In this document: positions 1 through 10,910 of the stretch, piece by piece
Position numbering within the stretch: the first letter of the stretch is position 1
Layout: each line of letters starts with the position of its first letter
Notes under the pieces: generated by a model
The model's input: the letters and a program-made list of their open reading frames with translations, nothing else
Told to the model about the DNA's origin: nothing
Database searches by the model: none
Program-made: the position numbers and the translations under genes
NCBI GenBank assembly: GCA_963995525.1
Contig: OZ023216.1
Location: 41,264,346-41,328,345, forward strand
Length of the DNA stretch: 64,000 nt
Source of the DNA: Escarpia spicata
Taxonomy: Eukaryota; Annelida; Polychaeta; Sabellida; Siboglinidae
Reading direction: 5' to 3'

Positions 1-454
1 TACATTCACACCTGGATATCATAATTGTTTAATTATGATAAACAACGCGACATAAAATTGCCAGGCCATTAGTCATAAATCAACGCTACAGCATCAGGTT
101 TGTGTTTTTCGAACCGGGTAATTTTATGTTCTGCAGAGTGTCTTCTTGACAAAGATTGACAGTATGGTTCAACTATATGTATAATGTCAGTGCAGAGGAC
201 AGGTGTCGGTGAATTCACACAAAAATTATAGTAAATTTCACGAAAAGCCATCATGTTATTTTCTAGGGACTGGTCCTTGGCCCTCCTTGAATAGCGACAA
301 TGGAACCATAATATCCAATTTAGACAAATATCGCCAGGATGATATGTTTTTATACATAATTTTGCACAATCCAAACGCAGCACACGCACACACGTACGCA
401 CGCATGCGCGCTCGCACGCACGCACAAGCACACACAAACACACACACATATACA

Positions 455-900
455 CACTCACTCACTCACTCACTCACTCACTCACTCACTCACTCACTCA
501 CTCACTCACTCACTCACTCACTCACTCACTCACTCACTCACTCACTCACTCACTCACTCACTCACTCACTCACTCACTCACTCACTCACTCACTCACTCA
601 CTCACTCACTCACTCACTCACTCACTCACTCACTCACTCACTCACTCACTCACTCACTCACTCACTCACTCACTCACTCACTCACTCACTCACTCACTCA
701 CTCACTCACTCACTCACTCACTCACTCACTCACTCACTCACTCACTCACTCACTCACTCACTCACTCACTCACTCACTCACTCACTCACTCACTCACTCA
801 CTCACTCACTCACTCACTCACTCACTCACTCACTCACTCACTCACTCACTCACTCACTCACTCACTCACTCACTCACTCACTCACTCACTCACTCACTCA

Positions 901-944
<44 letters not shown>

Positions 945-955
945 TACACACACAC
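455..955. repeat. (CTCA)n microsatellite, about 112 perfect copies, followed by (CA)n
   Basis: A run of CTCA from 455 to about 903 without visible interruption, then CA repeats to about 955. It produces a long artefactual frame encoding repeated THSL. The purity of a roughly 450-bp tetranucleotide array implies recent expansion. A CA/CGCA-rich lead-in (380-455) precedes it. Confidence 0.97.
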
Positions 956-1399
956 GTCCACATCATCACTCGAACAGGTGCGAATTGTTTAGTTTCACTC
1001 GAAGGAACATGACTTTCCTCTAAAAAAATTATCTAAAAATTACGTGATGCTGCACGTGACCGGATGCGGCTTGAGCATGGTGCTAGATGCTCTTTGGATC
1101 CATCGCTATGCACCACCGCTTGAGTTAATTCGCAGACACTTTGAGGTGAACGCCTCCCAGCCTACACACGACTGCGACAGGTGATCCACAGAATTACAAA
1201 TCTCGACCCACAGCGAGTGGGTTAGCACCATGCGGGGTTCGTGCACTACAATCACAATGGCGCGCGCGGCTGGTGGGCCGTCGAATCATCGACCCCTTTT
1301 ATTCTGTCATATAAGACGAACGCTAGGGGCAACACGGGTCAACATATAACGTTTGACAACATACTTTGGTCAATACGTAATATGGACGGTGAAAAAAAT

Positions 1400-1469
1400 T
1401 AATATATAACATATATATATATATAACATATATATATATATATATGTTTTATATATATATATATATATG

Positions 1470-1508
<39 letters not shown>
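1400..1508. repeat. (TA)n array
   Basis: AT dinucleotides broken by short ATGTTTTA and ATGTTA interruptions, so the tract is largely self-complementary. It leads directly into the GTTC-type array. Confidence 0.9.
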
Positions 1509-1516
1509 TGCACATT

Positions 1517-1640
1517 CTTTTGTTCGTTCGTTCGTTCGTTCGGTCAGTTTGTCGTTCGTTCGGTCGTTCGTTCGTTTTTTCGTTAGTTCGTTAGTTCGTT
1601 AGTTCGTTAGTCCATTCGTTCGTCCGTTCGATCGAGTGGG
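1517..1640. repeat. (GTTC)n / (GTTA) degenerate tetranucleotide array
   Basis: TTCG/GTTC units followed by GTTAGTTC units. A related array in the opposite orientation (GAAC/GGAC) lies at 28976-29068. Confidence 0.85.
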
Positions 1641-1925
1641 TAGGTTTGTCGGTTGTGAAGTATTTGTGCGGAAAATAAATACGCCATCTACCGTGACGAA
1701 ATTGTAATTCTGGAGTCATCGGTATCTGACCTATGATGTATGTTTCATTCAGAGTTTATTTTACGTATCACATCACATCATATTAATGTTTTGTATTAAA
1801 TAACCATTAAAACATGTTTTGTGAAAACATATTATGACTTAACGTCGTTCATCGAATTGTTTTCGGATTAACATCGTTAATTTCGATTACATTTTGCCAA
1901 GGTGCAAATGGGTGAACACATGGGT

Positions 1926-2290
1926 ACAATATGAATTACACGTGATTATTACAACATGAACTACACGTGATGATTGTAACATGAATGACACGTGATGATT
2001 ACAACATGAATTACACGTGATGATTACAACATGAATGACACGTGCTTGTTACAACATGAATGACACGCGATGGTTACAACATGAATTACACGCGATGGTT
2101 ACAACATGAATGACACGCGATTGTTACAACATGAATGACTCGCGGTTTTTACAACATAAATGAAACGTAATGATTACAACACGAATGTCAGGCGATGATT
2201 ACAACACGAATTACACGTGATTATTACAACATGAATGGCATGCAATTGTTACAATATGAATGACACGCGATGGTTACAACATGAATGATG
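1926..2290. repeat. 25-bp minisatellite, about 14.5 copies
   Basis: ATGAA recurs every 25 bp (1931, 1956, 1981, 2006 and so on to 2281). The unit is roughly ATGAATGACACGYGATGRTT followed by ACAAC. Several units carry CACGTG, the E-box palindrome; others carry CACGCG. Units diverge by a few bases each. Confidence 0.93.
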
Positions 2291-3033
2291 AAGACATGTC
2301 CACAGGTTGCAAAAGGTCGACGTAATTAAAGTTTCATGACAAGTCTGAGGTTAAATGACTTAATTTGCTTGTAACCTGTCGTCCGTTGGTGTTCTGAGAT
2401 CACCCCGGAGCAAAACAAAAATCAATAGTTACACATTAGTGTCTCTTCTGGAAAGCTTCAAGTTGAACCCTCGGGTCATCAACTGAGAAATGTGTAAGAC
2501 GGAGGATGTGAGTGGAGTAGTAAACCTAAACCAATATTTCTCGTTTCACTGGAGAAGGAGACTTGCTGGAGTGACGAGATTAGAGAAGAGAAGAATTGAG
2601 AAGCCGAGGGAGGAGGTCGGTATGAAAGAGGGGTTAACGAACAACCCGGAGAAGGGTCTGTTAAGTATAGAATACTGACTTACTAAAAAGTTAATTATGT
2701 TTTATATATACTTTGATATATATATATACTAAACATAGTAAAACGTGATTATTTCTTAAACATTGGCGTTGTTATTTTTTGTTGGGGTTTACACATTTTT
2801 TAAATACAACTAAAACAAATATACAGACCACAAAACAAGTTTATTTTGAGAGGTAACTATGTACATTACAAATAAAACAATTCTTCGAAAACGTCCATTA
2901 TCATATTTATATAGTGAACATCATATGTTGTATAACATGTTATAGACATACCTATATTGTTCGTGGACACGTAAGATTTTGTAAATGACTATTATTTTAT
3001 CATCAACGGACATTAACTGCATTTCCGTGGCGA

Positions 3034-3035
<2 letters not shown>
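2291..3035. other. AT-rich stretch without recognised genes
   Basis: No homologous coding frame, RNA gene or repeat recognised apart from a short (TA)n at about 2712-2730. Confidence 0.5.
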
Positions 3036-3037
<2 letters not shown>

Positions 3038-3083
<46 letters not shown>

Positions 3084-3090
3084 TATATAC
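3038..3090. repeat. (TA)n array
   Basis: AT dinucleotides with a single ATGTAT interruption near its middle. Confidence 0.9.
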
Positions 3091-3162
3091 AGTGAGATCT
3101 CACTACAGTTTGGTTGTTGAGTCTATGAGCTTTGTAACAATATTGTATAGGTTTGCATATGT

Positions 3163-3371
<209 letters not shown>

Positions 3372-3379
3372 ATTTGTAC

Positions 3380-6002
3380 AAACAAAAAACAAACAGTACT
3401 GTATCCGTAAAGGGTATATCCTGAAATAAAATGTGTTGTGTTTCTTAATTACAACTGATTTATGTATTTTCAAATGCTGGTATTGAGAATGTGTTTATAT
3501 ATCGTTATATGCCGGGCTGCACACATGGACCGAATGGAAGGAAAACGGCCAACAAGGGATTGGATGGCTTCAGTGCGACCTTAATTGCGAGTTGACCGTA
3601 TTACCGAAGTAACCGCAAAGGGAGGTTTAACTTAATCATAGTTTGAGCATATTCGAAGGTGAAGAAAAGAACTCTTAAAACCACATGAAAAGAAATCCAA
3701 AAAGCAGCAACCAATGGAACGCGTTGGAGAAGTGTCGTTTCGTGGATATGCTCTACTTTAAACGAAGTAAAAGGAACGTCGAAGCCACCAGCCCCGCCTC
3801 GAACGTCATAGAAAAAGAAGACAAAAACCCTCCTAACACCCATGTCTCACTCGCCCGAGTGGCCAGCCCAGTCGCTGGCAGGCAGCCGTCGCTCCAAGCC
3901 GCGGCCCGTAGCTCGCACGAGGAAAGGTCGGCTCGCAACTCATATTTTCGAACATCATAAATCAAAACGTTATCCGGCTGACGCCTAGCGAAACAAATCG
4001 AAACGCCGAGAGACGTGTTCCATCTGTGCGCGAATCGGACAGGGCGGCCTGTTGCCGGGCGTCAAACGCCGGGCCTGGGTCGATGTCGTCCCGGGAGTCC
4101 ACGCCGCACCCGATACCACTTCTGACGGCCACAAGGGCACGGTGACGGAAACCCGCTGTCGCCGAGACCCGACTTCACCCGTCCGCGGAGTTTCAACACG
4201 GTCGTATGGAGCAACGTAACACGCTCTGTGTCACCGTCCGTGAACGCACTGCGAACCGTAATGATGTCCCCCGTATGCAGACAGTCTCCCCTGTACAACT
4301 ATCCGCCAGTGGTTGATTGCCTGATCCGCAGGTGCGAGCGTGTCGGTCCTCGTTCTATTCCCGGCCTCGGCGCGCACACCACTCGCTTCTTATTCACAGC
4401 AATAGTTAGCGTTGCATTTTTTCACCCGGCCGCTCCGCTTTTTCGAACGTTCTTGACAATTAACAGAAAACTGTTCGCATTCAAAACTAGGCCAGAGTAT
4501 AGTATACCGAAATGTTTACGCGACTTACGAAGCTCGTAGAAGCAGTTTAGCGACACCGTCCGTTGGCGCCCCCTGTGGGACAAGACGTCGCGTCGCGTCG
4601 ATAAACGTGGTTGCGATGGAGCCCCGGGCGGCTGCTGGACTTTTTATGTATGCACGCGCAATCGTTCTTAATTTCGCGGAACATACGCATATCTGGCCCC
4701 AGGAGGATGTTTTTATCCCGGACAGACAATATCGGAGGCGACACTTTCATGTAACCCAATATCCTATCTAATCTTACATCCTGGGCTCTAACTTTTGAGG
4801 ATGGCACAGGTGGTCTGAGGCTGGTGACGTGTTATGTGTGGTCGTGGAAATGTGTTACATAAAGCATGTCTAGAAGTCGTTTAAAATGTATTTTGAAATA
4901 TTAAACTGAGGTTTAATTTTTTTTTTTTGTGCGTGGGTGCGCGCGCGCGCGCGTGTGTGTGTGTGCGTGTGCTGGTATGTGCGAGTGTGTAGGTATGTTT
5001 GTATATGCGTGTGTTTATGTTATGTAGGCATATATACCTATAATATATATATATATATATTCAGCTGTATAATCATACTCCCCTTTATTGGATGTTTCTT
5101 TGTCAAGAGGAATAATTTAAAGCGCATGCGCAACATAAACTTCGGGTGAATGCCTTATTTACTATTGCAACGGAAACCATAAATATGAGAATGGAGAAAG
5201 CGAATAATAACAGCAAAAAAACTGAATATTTTCTGCATGCTTGCTAATTTCGCAGGCTGGGATATTTCGCATTACACCGGATATGTCGATATGCCGCAGT
5301 CCGTCTGAAAGTCAGTCAGGATTGCTCGTAACTGTCAGCTTGAATGCGCAATAAAACCACTTCAACCGTCCGATTAGACACGCGAAACGCAAAAGCACTG
5401 ACATTGCCATCAGACAGCGCGACATTCGATGCCTTCTTTGTGGCATTTGGGTTCAATAAAACGCCATTCGCCGTGCATGCTGGGTAGATCACGTGGGAGG
5501 TTTGCAGAAGGTTGTCTGTCCGGAGAACGTTTCGGTTACTTCGGATTAGACGCAATGGAACTGCGACCAGACATCGAAGGGTTATCGACGAGTGATACAT
5601 GTTGCGTAATGTCAATATCGCCGGAATGCAGTTATGCCTTGTCGTTCTTGTGCGCCTAATGACTACGTATAACGTTGCCCGAGTCGGTCGTTTATGAAAC
5701 GAGGAGGTACTTGGTTACCGGTCATCGAATCGGTGTCAGTGACGCTCTGACAGCGAGGCAACAAGCCACGGGTCGAACGGCGCAAATTGGAAGATCAAGT
5801 GACAGCTCTTTGTGCTTCGATCAGCGGCCTCACTAAGGTCGTGGCACTCTGCGGGTGGGAGCTCCTGGAAGCGTTTACCTCTCGGGAATACAACTGCAGT
5901 GGTGTATCGCTGTGTCGACTTCCGGTGCAAGGAAGTACCCGTAAAAGAAAACTTTGAAATTGCAATTCTGACTTGCACTGCTGCTTACCACGCCAACAGT
6001 GC
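3380..6002. other. Stretch without recognised genes; GC-rich patch at 3840-4450
   Basis: No family recognised in any frame. Bases 3840-4450 are distinctly richer in CpG than the surroundings. A mixed CG/GT and (TA)n patch lies at 4928-5062. Several overlapping short frames in 5.3-6.0 kb have no familiar motifs. Confidence 0.45.
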
Positions 6003-6231
6003 ATGACTTACCCATTACTAACCATAGATAACACTTTTATTGACAGAGTGACAGTATTTAACTTTCTTGGAATAACGTTTAATGAACAATGTAACTGGGA
6101 AAGTCACATTTAAAAAGTTTCAGATTGTTTTTTAAGGACGCTTGGTGTCTTAAATATATTAAATGGTTATCACCTCTTAATATAAAGATCGTATTGTACA
6201 ACACACTAATATCGCCACACTTAATCTACGG
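6003..6231 (+). mobile_element. Non-LTR retrotransposon fragment, reverse transcriptase C-terminal part (left piece)
   Basis: Translation gives DRVTVFNFLGITFNEQCNWE, then SHI, a stop, and KVSDCFLRTLGVLN in the next frame, ending in SPHLIYG. This FLGIT...W..HI...RTLGVLN...LYN.LI.PHL.YG order is the post-RT region of jockey/CR1-type non-LTR elements. It carries a stop and a frameshift. The frame breaks off at 6231 where a hAT element is inserted and resumes at 7829 (right piece). Confidence 0.8.
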
Positions 6232-7828
6232 CAGCGGTATTTAACCTACGGGTAATTACCCCCTTGGGGGAAATTCAGACTTTTTGGGGTGGGGTAACGG
6301 AAGCTTTTTGAAGTATGGACATTTCAGTAATTAATTCATCATGATGACGCTCTTGTAGCACACTTCATAGAAGATATGTCGTGGAATGACATACTGGAAG
6401 CTACGAACACCGCATACTGAAAGTAAAAGCTCCCTTGTCATCAGAGAGAATCTCATCCAGCCATGTCTGGTTGAAGCACCGAGACTCATCATTGGTGGGG
6501 AACAAGCTAGGGAGACAAGTGAAACAGAGATAATTTTGGGACACAACTGGAACAGTGGACATTTAATTTGTGAGACAGATATTGGATAACGCCGTTTTAG
6601 ATGCAGAAGCGTTAGCAAATCCTTCAATGCTTTGCCCTTCAACTGGATGAATCAACATTATATATTGTTTGTCGTGCTCAGTTGCTTGTACTTGAAAAGC
6701 GACTCTGTGAAATATGACTGTATGATCTCTCAATTGTTTACCACGGAGTGTCACGAACCCCAAAATTGTCAGTGAATGAATGTGAAGAGGTAGGAGTCGA
6801 TTTCCGTGTTCTCCTCTTCCACCTGGATGATCGCTGATTATCCTGGAATCAGGATTTCATTATGTGTTCGAATTAATTGAACATAATTATCATGTTCATG
6901 GAACGGAGAGAAACGCTACATACCAAACTATCAGACGATGTCAGACAAAGAGGCCATACATTTATTATAAAGCTGGGCTGCACATCTTTTAGTGAGATGA
7001 ATCAGCTGAACCTCTCACAAGAAAGGAATGTGGTGAATATTCTCACAGCTCAAAGGTCCTTCGCAAAGCAAGTTTTATCGACATGAAATTCAGGTTAATG
7101 AGGTCTCCTTATTCTCCAAACAAACAAGGCCACTTGGAGAGAACAAAGAAGAGTGTCCATTTGCTGATGATATCCTGCGCACATACGTTCCACGGAAGAG
7201 GTCATCATTGGATATTTCCCACGTCTGGAACACAGTGAGAAGAATGCGTGGATAATGGTACGTTTTCGGTGGACAAAGGATAAATGTCAAGTTCCCTGGC
7301 TTGCGAGAAGATGGCAGGCTGGAAGAAGACTTTCAGGATTGTGGCCTCAAAACGTTCAGACGAAAGGCTGATGGTGAATACCAAGTTTGCTGTTATAGAG
7401 CTCTCACTCTCTTTCTTCTTCCAATGTATTGCTGCCCATGACTGGTATTTCTAAAAGGACCAACAATAAAACTAAGTCACGAAATATATTTGGATTTTGC
7501 TGATGACCTGCGATGTGCTCCTGTTGTGACAATGTCTCGCATCTCAAAGCTTATCAAGAAGACACAAGTTGTAGCACACACGGATACATTTATTTGTAAA
7601 GTATTGCTTGCCATACGTTTGATCTTATTTAAAGGTTAAGAAGCCAATGTATAGCTAATGCTAAAACAAATTACTTTACCAATAAATATGTCAATTATAC
7701 ATTTACATGTTCTTTTAAAATAGTCATTTTCTCGTATTTAGTACTTAAAAATGGAGGGGTAATCACGGTGTCGTTCGCTGGGTCAAGGGGTAACAACGCC
7801 ACAAAGGTTAAATACCGCTGGTCTACGG
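6224..7828 (+). mobile_element. Decayed hAT transposon with 16-bp TIRs and 8-bp target duplication
   Basis: The element proper is 6232-7820 (1589 bp). Perfect TIRs CAGCGGTATTTAACCT at 6232-6247 and its reverse complement at 7805-7820. Flanking 8-mers ATCTACGG (6224-6231) and GTCTACGG (7821-7828) differ at one base, as expected of an old hAT target-site duplication. It interrupts a retrotransposon reading frame exactly at this point. The TIR start CAGCGGT is typical of Charlie/ZBED5-like hATs. The internal sequence retains transposase traces. Confidence 0.9.
6386..7600 (+). pseudogene. hAT (ZBED5-like) transposase pseudogene
   Basis: Plus-strand fragments in different frames follow the order of ZBED5-type hAT transposases: IRENLIQPCLVEAPRLIIGG (about 6443-6503), CRAQLLVLEKRL (about 6672-6710), VLLFHLDDR-stop-LSW (about 6808-6845, corresponding to the family LLFHTEVRWLS block), FSEMNQLNLSQERNVVNILT (about 6991-7051), and near the C-terminus DFADDLRCA then RISKLIKKTQ (about 7497-7570). 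Several stops and frameshifts make it non-functional. About half the usual transposase length is missing or unrecognisable. Confidence 0.8.
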
Positions 7829-8389
7829 CGTTACCGCTTGGGGTTACAAATGTGACAGAATTCATAAATTTCAAAATAAACTTGTCCGAATTATAAGCAA
7901 ATATAATGCTCACACTGAACCACCTGTTTAAGTCTTAAATTATTAAAAATAGAACACACTATAATCGTAAGAACTAAAATTGTATTATAAATTCGTGCAT
8001 AACAAACTTCCTGTTTACCTTCAAAATTTGCTGTTTCATCAGAACAACAGCATTCACAATTTCAACACACATGGACAATACAATACATATACAATCAGGG
8101 TAGAACACACATGGACAATACAATACATATACAATCAGGGTAGAACACACATGGACAATACAATACATATACAATCAGGGTAGAACACACATGGACAATA
8201 CAATACACATACAATCATTTGTGAAACAGTCTCAGATACACCTTGAAGCATACTATCAATAATGCATCTGATTTAATAACAAGTACAATTTACACTCACA
8301 GCTGGTTTGCAATGTATGTTAAACCTCATTACTTGCAGACTTATTTACCTGTATGTACAATAGAAAAGTGGTACATTTGTAATTATTAG
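7829..8389 (+). mobile_element. Non-LTR retrotransposon fragment, C-terminal part and stop (right piece)
   Basis: Continues the frame cut by the hAT insertion: VTAWGYKCDRIHKFQNKLVR, then ISKYNAHTEPP. After one frameshift the frame reads KFVHNKLPVYLQNLLFHQNN SIHNFNTHGQ. It is then interrupted by a 40-bp tandem expansion (8065-8217) and resumes at about 8233 with RYTLKHTINNASDLIT, YTHSWFAMYVKPHYLQ and VCTIEKWYICNY, ending in TAG at 8387-8389. A terminal CTIE..YIC motif is usual for this invertebrate element group. Confidence 0.82.
8065..8217. repeat. 40-bp tandem repeat, about 3.8 copies, inside retrotransposon coding remnant
   Basis: Unit begins ACACACATGGACAATACAAT and recurs at 8065, 8105, 8145 and 8185. 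The first three copies are essentially identical, so the expansion is recent compared with the decayed frame around it. It arose from the ...NTHGQYNTYTIR... codons of the element. Confidence 0.95.
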
Positions 8390-8685
8390 TGAACAACAAA
8401 TAAGAATAAGCTTTTATGAGTACCTCTTTGGATGACTTACGTTTTGTCTCATGTTCATAGACACAAGGAATATCGGGTATATGGAACCGTTTGGCGCAAA
8501 CACCAATATGTTTCACATAGCTAGAGGTCATTGTAATAAAATTTTCGTACGCACGCATGCACACGATCACACATTCACGTACTCACATTCACACAAACCC
8601 GCGCGCGCACGCACACATACGCACGCGTACACACACATACGCACACACACGCGCGCGCGCACACACACCCACCCACCCACACGCC
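8390..8685. repeat. Unrecognised flank passing into CA/CG-rich simple sequence
   Basis: From 8545 the sequence becomes mixed CACACG / CGCACA simple repeat continuing to about 8757. No coding potential. Confidence 0.6.
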
Positions 8686-9577
8686 AACACACGCACACTC
8701 ACTCACACACACACGCACGCACACACGCACACACGCACACACGCACACACGCACACATTCACATCTCTCTGTCAAAACACAATTACTGCACATTGCTTGT
8801 TTGTTCTATCAATGCGTGTCTTACAAACTATACAGCGTCAAAGAATAATATTGGCTCCATTATTGAGAGGAAATGTCCGTGTGCAGTGGTCCTTGATTCT
8901 GTTTGAGAGATCCCATCACCATAGTCGGTGAGGTCGTGAGGTCGTGAGGTCTCGAGACGGATGTAATGAGTCATGTGCGCTCGACGACAGAGATCACGAG
9001 GAAGAACATTATGTCATAATCTTTTTTGAGGGTTTGGCGCACCGCAAAGCATCATGGGTAAACAAACGTACTTTCTGTTTAGTTCTTGGCAAGTTTCGAT
9101 ATTGTAATTATTCTATATCGTATATTGCAAAGATATTGGACAAACAAACGTATGATACATTTTGAAAATAACATGTCATTATTATCTATAGTGTGCAATT
9201 ATATAATTCTTCCATCCATACATTATGAAGAATTCCAAACAAAGGTTTACTACACGAGACTACACTAAATATAAGTCAGTGTTGACTTGTTTACCCAAGG
9301 CTGCCTCTTGAATTTGCGTACGATTTTCTTTTAACATTTTCTTTTTAACTTCATTCTTCAAATATGGATTCCGTGAAAACAATATACTTCATTTTTGTTA
9401 AGAAAAACCTCCAGTTATGATGCTACAAACCATGTGGTGCCACCTCTTCTCCGAGAGCAGCTGCCGCGAGTACCTACTGCTCTCTGCTTTGTGACGTTCT
9501 CACTAGGTCTTCGTAGTCCAGGTTCGTGTCTGTTTTGCCGCAACATGCTCCCTGTAATAGTTCCCCTTAGGTTCTTT
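8686..9577 (+). repeat. Direct duplication, copy 1 (about 0.89 kb)
   Basis: Nearly identical to 9788-10722, from the ACACGCCAACACACGCACAC region to GTAATAGTTCCCCTTAGG. Includes an identical-looking 73-codon frame (8944-9165) preserved in both copies, and a repeated GAGGTCGTGAGGTCGTGAGG stretch. No known transposon ends recognised. Confidence 0.92.
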
Positions 9578-9787
9578 CTTCACTTATGATGTGACCAAAA
9601 CGAGTTTTATTTCTGTACTTTCTTGGCAGAGTTTTTTTTACCTAAGCCCACATTATAACTTCTATATTCGTGACACCATAATGTAATAAGTTATGTTACT
9701 ACTATTGGTATTTTGCATTATTAATAATTTTAATTTGTTTTAAATTTGGCCTGTCTTCTTAATGTTATGCATATCTAATCTATCCAT

Positions 9788-10722
9788 CCACACACCAACA
9801 CACGCACACTCACTCACACACACACGTACGCACACACGTACGCACACACGTACGCACACACGCACACACGCACACATTCACATCTCTCTGTCAAAACACA
9901 ATTACTGCACATTGCGTCTTTGTTCTATTAATGCGTGTCTTACAAACTATACAGCGTCACAAGAATAATATTGGCTCCACTATTGAGAGAAAATGTCCGT
10001 CTGCAGTGGTCCTTGACTCTGTCAACGAGAGATCCCATCACCATAGTCGGTGAGGTCGTGAGGTCGTGAGGTCTCGAGACGGATGTAATGAGTCATGTGC
10101 GCTCGACGACAGAGATCACGAAGAAGAACATTATGTCATAATCTTTTTTGAGGGTTTGGCGCACCGCAAAGCATCATGGGTAAACAAACGTACTTTCTGT
10201 TTAGTTCTTGGCAAGTTTCGATATTGTAATTATTCTATATCATGTATTGCAAAGATATTGGACAAACAAACGTATGATACATTTTGAAAATAACATGTCA
10301 TTATTATCCATAGTGTGCAATTATCTCATTCTTCCACCCACATATTATGATTATGAAGAATTCCAAACAAAGGTTTACTACACGAGACTACACTAAATAT
10401 AAGTTCGTGTTGACTTGTTTACCCAAGGCTGCCTCTTGAATTGCGTACGATTTTCTTTTAAACTTTTCTTTTTAACTTAATTCATTATGAATACACTTTC
10501 TTTAAATGTGGATTCGTGAAAACGACATACTTCATTTTTGTTAAGAAAAACCCTCCAGTTATGATGCTACAAACCATGTGGTGCCACCTCTTCTCCGAGA
10601 GCAACTGCTGTGAGTACCTACTCCTCTCTGCTTTGTGACGTTCTCACTAGATCTTCGTAGTCCAGGTTCGTGTCTGTTTTGCCGCAACATGTTCCCTGCA
10701 ATAGTTCCCCTGAGGTCTTTTC
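9788..10722 (+). repeat. Direct duplication, copy 2 (about 0.93 kb)
   Basis: Second copy of 8686-9577, separated from it by a 210-bp unique spacer (9578-9787). It differs by a low percentage of substitutions and by small indels, for example extra bases near 10480-10510. The high identity suggests duplication much younger than the retrotransposon relics nearby. Confidence 0.92.
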
Positions 10723-10830
10723 TTGTATTGCATATTAACTCGCTGATTATTTTACGTATTATTTAAACTATTTATTAACTTATTTATTTAGCTTATAATT
10801 TACACATATATATTTACTTGTGTTATATTG

Positions 10831-10910
10831 TTAGCGCCTTTGAGCAAGTTTTTAACCCGGAGACATGGCGCTTGATAAATTCTTCCTAATAAAAATAATT
10901 AATAATACCT
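10831..10910 (+). repeat. LINE/SINE-type 3' tail: GCGCC...GGCGC hairpin with AT-rich tail
   Basis: GCGCCTTTGAGCAAG followed 30 bp later by GGCGCTTGATAAAT and an AATAATT tail. The pattern GCGC(C/T)TTTGAGCA...GGCGCT.TATAAAT with a short A/T-rich microsatellite is a widespread 3' end of non-LTR elements and their SINEs in aquatic animals. No coding part is attached. Confidence 0.45.

Noticed and set aside
203..1012. 269-codon frame rich in THSL repeats
   Set aside because: It is the translation of the (CTCA)n and (CA)n microsatellite with random ends; no domain and no splice logic.
8944..10287. Identical 73-codon frames in both copies of the duplication (8944-9165 and 10066-10287)
   Set aside because: Their conservation is fully explained by the recent DNA duplication; the peptide has no recognisable motif.
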